From Lates calcarifer (taxonomy: Eukaryota; Chordata; Actinopteri; Centropomidae): a DNA stretch of 64,000 nucleotides. Every line of letters begins with the position of its first letter. Position 1 is the first letter of the stretch. The DNA lies in assembly GCF_001640805.2 (NCBI RefSeq), contig NC_066835.1:10482130-10546129 (forward strand), in the 5' to 3' direction. Below the pieces are notes generated by a model. The model was not told the origin of the DNA, did not search any database, and saw nothing but the letters and a program-made list of their open reading frames with translations. A program made the translations under genes and the position numbers. Positions 58,135 through 64,000 of this stretch are shown here, piece after piece.

Positions 58135-58572
58135 AAATATAATTGCCATGATTGCATTAGAGTCATTCAGAGTATCAGTGTATTTGCCAGTCCCACCACA
58201 GCTTGGCTGAAAGTGAATTAAACACATCATAGTTTTCGCTAGTTTTGAGTTTGTTATTTTCTCTTTCTGCTGATCTGTATAGTTTGCAGCCCTGTTCCGT
58301 TTATACAAGTGAAAACACCGCCCTGTTAGTGCACTTCGGAAGAGGCTGGACAGTTCATAAAGTTAATAATACAAATTAATAATACATTGTATTTGTTTTG
58401 GTCGCCACTAACAGGTTTCCTTTAGTACTTTTCTGGTTACACCAGGTTATTCTTTCCGTACCATCGCCACGAGTTGCTGGGACTGAGCCGCCGCCACCAG
58501 CTCCGTCCGGGGCCGCTTCACGGCGGCAGGAACGACCGCCATGTCGGCCACTCTCTTCTTAGGTTCAATCAT
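52430..58572 (-). CDS. snrnp40: U5 small nuclear ribonucleoprotein 40 kDa protein (WD40)
   Basis: SNRNP40 is a WD-repeat subunit of the U5 snRNP that binds PRP8 and works in the nuclear spliceosome. Ten exons with consistent phase (58572-58462, 57211-57082, 56972-56879, 56388-56223, 55984-55862, 54633-54513, 54412-54330, 53916-53855, 52847-52744, 52479-52430) give 347 residues (human 357). The start MIEPKKRVADMAVVPAAVKR has G at -3. After a basic/Ala-rich N-terminus, GH...WD repeats begin near residue 50 (MSGHEGEVYCCKFHPNG) and recur as LKGHSGAVMEL, VWDSETGERIKRLKGH, GSDDGTVKLWDIRKK, SGGIDNDIKVWDLRQ, HGHGDSVTGLALSSEG, IWDVRPFAPKERC and LPGHAGSVNEVAFHP. It ends SSDKRLYMGEIQ. Nothing is truncated. 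It is head to head with zcchc17. Confidence 0.97.
53060..53205 (+). mobile_element. LINE reverse-transcriptase fragment, degenerate
   Basis: One plus-strand frame reads FSKVLERVLS, stop, PLSTHLSDNNLSESSQSAFR then ACHSTQTALTKVVNE. It matches the ordered SKVLERVV, L-NNL-E-FQSAFR and HSTETALVKVVND signature of L2/CR1/Rex-type fish reverse transcriptases. The internal stop and the short length mark it as a dead fragment, opposite in orientation to its host snrnp40 intron. Confidence 0.8.
55310..55364. repeat. (AT)n(AC)n(AT)n(GT)n compound repeat
   Basis: AT units, then ACACAC, ATATAT and GTGTGT, form a self-complementary stretch in an snrnp40 intron. Confidence 0.9.
57535..57835. repeat. Dispersed fish repeat (family A) in snrnp40 intron
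   Basis: This is one of the clearer copies: AATTAAGTGATTAGTTGATT and ACAGAAAATTAATCTGCAG at the left, and GATTAATTGACAAATTGAG with AATTAATAGATTACTTG at the right. The ends form imperfect inverted repeats. Confidence 0.6.
58090..58131. repeat. Poly(A) tract of about 42 bases
   Basis: Uninterrupted A run (poly-T in snrnp40 orientation) in snrnp40 intron 1. No retroelement body adjoins it on the 5' side that I can recognise. It may be a homopolymer expansion. Confidence 0.9.
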
Positions 58573-58800
58573 CCCGGATTAGACTACAAGAGACAGCAAA
58601 AACGCTGAATTTAAACGTTTTGATTTACAAAAATTAACGGATGTCTTTCATAGAGGGACGTCCAACGGAGTAACACCAACGAAGAACAGAGAGAAACTAC
58701 TTCCGCCCGCTATGAGGTGTGTGATTGGTTGAAGTTCCTTCCGACTGCGATGATTGGTCGCTTTGCTTGTTGTCAGCCTGATTTGCACCGGATGTGAAAC
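58573..58800. promoter_or_regulatory. Bidirectional snrnp40/zcchc17 promoter
   Basis: About 230 bases separate the snrnp40 start codon from the presumed zcchc17 first exon. The interval carries an ETS-type ACTTCCG at 58699-58705, CCAAT-box inverses ATTGG at 58724-58728 and 58753-58757, and CCGGAT near 58788-58793. There is no TATA box. ETS plus paired CCAAT boxes is typical of housekeeping divergent promoters. Confidence 0.65.
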
Positions 58801-59672
58801 TGAATCAGATCTGCTAACACGAAAGGTAGCTGTTCTATTTTTTATATTTTCTGCAGAATAAGAGTTAAATTGTATGTTTTTACATGCTGGGGGTTTGGGC
58901 GAATTACCCCGAATATGTGTTTTTCTCGAATTAATTAAGATTAGCTTGGTAGAAGACAATACTTTAATCAAGCTAACGTTAGCCTCATTGCTGCTGCTCA
59001 CACTAAGTCATTCTGTTGCAGCAGATGTAAAGTTAGTCTACTACAGTTTGTTATTGTGACCATGAGCTTCAGCACACATTGTTTACTCTCTGAAGCTCAG
59101 ATATGAATCAAACCCAAGCAACCAGTTATATTTGATGCCCATATGAGATGACTCAGCAGCACCTGGGCAATGAAAACACGGCAGAGAAGATAAGAGAAGA
59201 TTTTAGTGTTTAAAGAGATTATAATGAATAAATTCAGAGAGATTTATTTCAGTTAAATATGTTTTAACTTGAATTCCAAACCACATTTAATCCCGTAATT
59301 GTCTGCAATAACAATGACAATGCAAAATAAAAAACATATGTAAATTTGTACAACATAGGAATATTCACTATACCAAACAGATACTGCAGTGTAAACTGGG
59401 GTAAAGAGGTTTCTTAAAACTTGTTAATGGAATTTTTCCAGTTACTGCATACATTGTACAAATATTTCAGGTTAAAACAGTTATATGTGATTTTGGTCAT
59501 TCTTGCCTCAGAACACCCAGTCACTTCTTTTGAAAGTGTAGTTATGTTAGAGATTTTAGGTAGACAAAAAGAACCATAAATCGTTATTTGTTATATTTTC
59601 CTCCATTTTGTTTCATTATCAGTCCTCTAGAGCCACTTATTAATACCTGTGGTCTGCCTCCACTGAGCCACA
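58801..59672 (+). other. zcchc17: zcchc17 5' UTR: probable non-coding exon end, intron and leader
   Basis: ACGAAAG|GTAGCT at 58825 is a plausible donor close to the promoter. CATTATCAG|TCCTC places an acceptor before 59623, leaving a 50-base leader before the ATG. The intervening 0.8 kb is AT-rich and has no coding exon. The pairing of these sites is inferred. Confidence 0.5.
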
Positions 59673-62393
59673 ATGTCTGACAATGATGGTCCAGCATCAG
59701 AGCCTGCTGGACTGGACGGTCTGCCGCCACTGTTCAGCATTTCTAAGGGAGAAGTGGTCTCTGTGCAAACCTATGGTGCTTTTGTCCGACTGCCAGGATA
59801 CAGAAAGGAAGGTGGGTGGAAGTTCACATGTCACTATAGATCCATTTAGTTATTCAGAGAGAAAACATTTGCAGAGGCAAAATGAGTGAAATGAATCACT
59901 ATAATAAGAAAAACAGGGAAAATAAGAATTAGAAAACCTCATTAGAAAAATACTGCAGAGCTTGCAATGGGTGAAAACAGTTAAATCTGCGGTAACAGTG
60001 AAAACTAAAGGAACATCTAAAACGAGAAACATGCGGTAGCAAAGCACTGCTAGGTCAGCACCTGCATCCGCTGCCAGCTAAAACCACTGCAGAGCCAAAA
60101 GCAACACAGAGTGAGTGCAGAGGACGCAGGGTCCTGGTTCCCAAAGTGTAGTGCACAGTGTCTGTGGGAGTCTGTGACAGTGATGTCTCCCTGTCAGAGT
60201 TACGAGAACAGACTGCAAGGCACTGAAGCTTCATGATGATACTAGAGTAGGATTTCAATGTTTCTACAGAATACCTTCTCTGATTTAGAGAAAATGTTGC
60301 AACATATAAGAGATGATGAGAGAGACTAAATGTTCCATTGCAAACCCATGTTTTTAATGTGTTGACATCATTTTTACATGTTATTACAATCACTGTTACA
60401 AGTCATTTTCAACCCAGTTTGAGTTTTTTCTGGTCACTGTGACTTTGTAGTCAAAGAGATCCAAAATAATGTGCATGTAGAGAGGGAAAGAGTAGGAAGG
60501 CTTTGGGCATGGGTGGGGCTGCTGAGAGGAGCAACAGATTAATGGAGAGGAATGTCTCAAATCTATATTTACACTAGGGTAACACTTTTTTAACCAAATG
60601 ATTTATTGTGGCACAGTTGTCCTTGACCTGCATGTCGAACTGAACACCAGCTGCTCATTTTCACCACTGGAGGGCGAACTGAGCAAAGTGTACTGGGATA
60701 AATTCAGCACCTGCATCTTAGTGTTCAGATGTTGAGAAATCGCTTCTAACGTCATCATAACTTATAAAAATTTGAAATTACTTACTTACACTTGGCTTGA
60801 ATTTGAAGTCTGAATTAAGTTCAGGACATTTCAGATTTTAAAAATAAACTATCACTATTCTCTGATGGACAGATGATTGAATGGTGGCGCTGTTCCAAAA
60901 CCCATTTCTGACATTTTCTGTACTTCACCCTCAGCACCTTCTGATACCAATATATCTGCATTGAGCTAATGTCAGCTGATATATCAGTCAGGCAGTAATA
61001 CAAAGGTGTGTCTAAATACTTTGAAATATATGTTTGTGTTTAACATCTTAACTCCATTCCCTTGCACACACAGGCCTAGTCCATGTGAGTGAGATGTCAG
61101 CATCACGGGTTGAAAACGCCTCAGAGATTGTGGATGTGGGAGAACAGGTGTGGATTAAAGTCATTGGGAGAGAGGTAACAACGCACACACACACACACAT
61201 ATTCATATTCATACACACAGAGTAATGTGTGTAAAAACTATTCTCAGAGCAGGATGACTGTAGCTCTGTCCTCTACTTGTTAGATTCATGGTGACAAGGT
61301 GAAGTTGTCCTTTTCAATGAAAGCTGTCAATCAGGGGACGGGGCGAGACTTGGACCCAAACAACGTCATGGCAGAGTAAGTGCTTACAGTTTTATTATGT
61401 GTGTGTCTATGTGTCTATCTGTGCATGTTCAGGTGTGTGTTATCTTCACCTGTGTGTGATTGCAGGCAGGATGCGAGGCGACGTAAGCAGTTTAGAGACC
61501 AGACCGGCAACAGGATCACACTGGAGGCTGTGCTCAACACGACGTGTTCAAAGTGCGGCTGCAAGGGTACGACAACACACACAGTACAACTCATATCTCA
61601 AAAGAACAAATCACAGATACTGCATTTGTTTGTTTCAACTTTCTACTGGGAACCTGGCTAGAAATCACTGAAAAGTTATGCAGTTATTTCAATAAATTCT
61701 TACTTTTTTCAGGTCACTTCACAAAGGACTGTTTCTCTGCCCCGGGCCTGCAGTACGCTCTTTTGCCTGAAGAGGACGACGAAGAGCCACAGCAGCGACA
61801 GCAGCCGACCTCCACGGTTGCACCACATCAAGACTCAGAGAAAAAGAAGAAGAAAAAGAAGGTGATTATGTGACAGTTATTGTCCAGCGTGGGTCTCATT
61901 TCCTTTTTCATTCCAGTTCTCCTCAGCCTTTCTTTCTACTGTCTTGCTGTTGTTGAGTCACCTGATGCAACAACCCACACATCTCTGTATGACAATGCAC
62001 ATCTGCTGTTGCTTACACAGACAGATACAAGTTACTTTCACGAGAACTGGCAGAGGTGTTGTTTGAAAGAATACAGTTTGGTTCTGTGCTAATATAATGA
62101 AAAATAATTATTTAATTTGATGTATTGAAACCGCTGCCTGTTTTCGTCATCATCAGTGTTCCTTTATTTATTGCCACACAGACTAATGTTTCTTCTTCTC
62201 TGTTTTTATCATCCAGGAGAAGAAAATGAAGAAGAAGAGGAAGAGGGAGAGGAAGGAGTCAGGGAGCGACAGCAGCAGCGACAGCGACAGTAGCGAATGC
62301 AAATCCAAGAGGAGGCGCCACGACCACACTCGCGACAGAGAAGACAAAAAGAAGAAGAAACATAAGAAACATAAATCACATAAACACAACTGA
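59673..62393 (+). CDS. zcchc17: Zinc finger CCHC domain-containing protein 17 (pNO40 family)
   Basis: ZCCHC17 is a nuclear and nucleolar RNA-binding protein associated with ribosomal and splicing factors. Six coding exons in phase (59673-59811, 61074-61174, 61284-61375, 61466-61566, 61713-61861, 62217-62393) encode 252 residues (human 241). Residues about 20-100 form an S1 RNA-binding domain: LFSISKGEVVSVQTYGAFVR, GLVHVSEMSASR, VGEQVWIKVIGRE, KVKLSFSMK. A CCHC zinc knuckle follows near residues 136-150 (CSKCGCKGHFTKDC). After an acidic/Gln stretch, EEDDEEPQQRQQ, the tail is Lys/Arg-rich with an SD repeat and ends KKKKKHKKHKSHKHN, consistent with nuclear or nucleolar targeting. The start has A at -3. 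Reading past the exon 5 donor meets a stop after Val-Ile-Met. Confidence 0.96.
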
Positions 62394-63140
62394 GACAGAC
62401 TGTCACACAGACGCAAAAAGGGGAAGTGGGTAGCAACAGACCTCAAGCTATGTAGCTTTAAATAATCCACCAATAGCTTATTATAGAAACCTCCATCCAT
62501 TTAAGTTAAGGAAAGCATGGCTTACTGTCTCTCCATGTTTTTGGAGCCACATTTAGACCGCCTATCAAGTTTTAGAAAATCAAAATAGTCAGGAAGGAAA
62601 GTGCTGCAAAGACAAAAATCAGGTGACAAGCCCCACTTGCCCTAAAGAAACCTCTGTCTCCCCGACAGAGGGAGGAGTCTACACATCGTACGACACCAGA
62701 TAGGTGTAAGCAATATGGCAGCGAGTGGTTATTCCCTCGTGAAATCCAGATATTGTTCATGGCTATCCGGTTTCTAATACTCTGGGAAATCCATTAAGCA
62801 GACGTGAGGTGGTAAAGCCGATTCTGAGGTAGAGTCTGACATGAAAATCCTTGAAATGATCTACACAGAGAAAGCCAAACACACACACACACATAGAGGA
62901 AGTAGTACAGACACAAACAAGAAATGTAATGTAGCGCATGCAAGCGCAACAGGAAGCTCATGCTATGGTGATATCCTCAGGCCGTCCGCCACGTATTGTA
63001 CATCCTGTACATCCTTGTGTGCATCCGCGTGTGTGTTTGTGTATCTTGTCTCCAGGGAACTGTTCGCAGTAGACACACACACCCCCTTCTTCCTGCATGT
63101 CAACTGTTAACTCCATTAAAGGTGTTTTTATTTGTAAAGG
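62394..63140 (+). other. zcchc17: zcchc17 3' UTR with ATTAAA signal
   Basis: The first poly(A)-type signal after the stop is ATTAAA at 63115-63120, followed by GU/U-rich GGTGTTTTTATTTGT. No AATAAA is seen earlier. The boundary is approximate. Confidence 0.5.
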
Positions 63141-63224
63141 TAAAAGAAAATGCCTCTTGATGTCTTTGTTCTTGGACCTTGAACTCATAATGTTGATGTT
63201 GAAGTCAGTCCCTGGAGAGCCAAA

Positions 63225-63255
<31 letters not shown>

Positions 63256-64000
63256 TCAGAAATTCTCAGCTTGGGTCAGGCCCACCCTGGGGTCATATTA
63301 AGTTAATGTTTTCAAGTTAGGTAAGGCATCTCAGGGCTGGACTGAGGGATTTACACAACATAGATCTCAGGTTGGGTCGTGTCACAAAGCACAAAGTCAC
63401 AGATGACCCCTCGTCAAAGTAAGACAAGATAAGGCGACGTCAGGGAATCAACATCTTGTTTCTCTTGAGCTGTTTTGACCTCGTTTCCGAGCCTCTACAT
63501 GTAGGGTTGCGGAGTGATAGATTGTTTCCAGCTGCGGTGGTTTGACTCAACTCCAGCGAGTGCATTCACCTGCTTGGGCCAACACAGATGCACAAGATGA
63601 ATTTTATATGTCCGGTGAGACATTTAGGATGATCCAGAACTATGAGCTTGTCCCCCATGATTGCACATACTTTGAATACATTCAGCCACAAGGAAAAGTA
63701 AACCAGTGGAATCTTCTATTTGTTCAAGTTGTATGACAGTGTTTGAGTTGACCTTGAGGGATTTTTTCCTCTTGTACAGGATATCCTTGAAATATGTAAC
63801 ACATCTGCCTCCGTAAGGGAATAACCAATTCATTGTACATTGTGTTGGAAGGATTTGGATATAAAAACTGGATTACAGGGCAGAGAACTGTCATTTGGAC
63901 TCAAATGAAGCAAACTAGTTATAACTTTATGAAATCAGGACATGAATTGTGAATGCTTTGAACTGGTAAAGTGGAGAAGTGAATACTCTACTTCTACAGT
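63141..64000. other. Region downstream of zcchc17, no gene recognised
   Basis: It contains a (CA)n tract at 63225-63251. By human synteny fabp3 would be the next gene, but no fatty-acid-binding-protein exon is visible here. A 64-residue frame at 63542-63736 has no family signature. Confidence 0.5.

Noticed and set aside
63542..63736. First exon of fabp3, expected next by synteny
   Set aside because: The frame has no fatty-acid-binding-protein N-terminal signature and no supportable donor. fabp3 probably lies beyond the window.

Overview
The window is ordinary vertebrate nuclear DNA, almost certainly from a ray-finned fish and probably a spiny-rayed teleost. The evidence is split genes with GT-AG introns and vertebrate proteins, compact introns, very dense (CA)n/(TG)n microsatellites, Tc1-like terminal inverted repeats, L2/CR1-like reverse-transcriptase debris and a fish-type interspersed repeat. 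It is not bacterial, and I found no operon, CRISPR array, phage or obvious undescribed system. Most open frames in the raw sequence are translated microsatellite, pyrimidine-rich intron or antisense of real exons.

I reconstructed four complete genes exon by exon, with every exon junction checked for splice sites and reading phase, and one first exon. From left to right they are: (1) a signal-peptide first exon at 17794-17847 (minus), best explained as sdc3 (syndecan-3), whose long first intron would fill 1-17793; (2) pum1 (Pumilio 1), minus, 22 coding exons from 38372 down to 22162, with a non-coding first exon in a CpG island near 41.9 kb; (3) nkain1, minus, seven coding exons from 49590 down to 45239, the last carrying only 10 coding bases; (4) snrnp40 (U5 snRNP 40 kDa WD40 protein), minus, ten exons from 58572 down to 52430; (5) zcchc17 (S1 plus CCHC zinc-knuckle protein), plus, six coding exons from 59673 to 62393. 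snrnp40 and zcchc17 are head to head over a short shared promoter. The order sdc3-pum1-nkain1-snrnp40-zcchc17 is the one I know from human 1p35, so the block is conserved synteny.

The genes do not form one pathway. pum1 is a sequence-specific translational repressor, snrnp40 a spliceosome component, zcchc17 a nuclear/nucleolar RNA-binding protein, nkain1 a membrane partner of the Na,K-ATPase, and sdc3 (if correct) a neural heparan-sulfate proteoglycan. Three of the five act on RNA.

Points worth a second look: a single extra base that breaks the pum1 frame between PUM repeats 7 and 8; a two-codon alternative donor in pum1; a pum1 splice donor lying inside a (GT)n tract and a pum1 acceptor tract made of a (TCC)n microsatellite; the tiny last coding exon of nkain1; five near-canonical RFX X-box palindromes and a sixth half-matching site; a purine block and a pyrimidine block flanking one X-box in the putative sdc3 intron; nested Tc1-like MITE ends in pum1 intron 1; and a (UG)n-rich nkain1 3' UTR.
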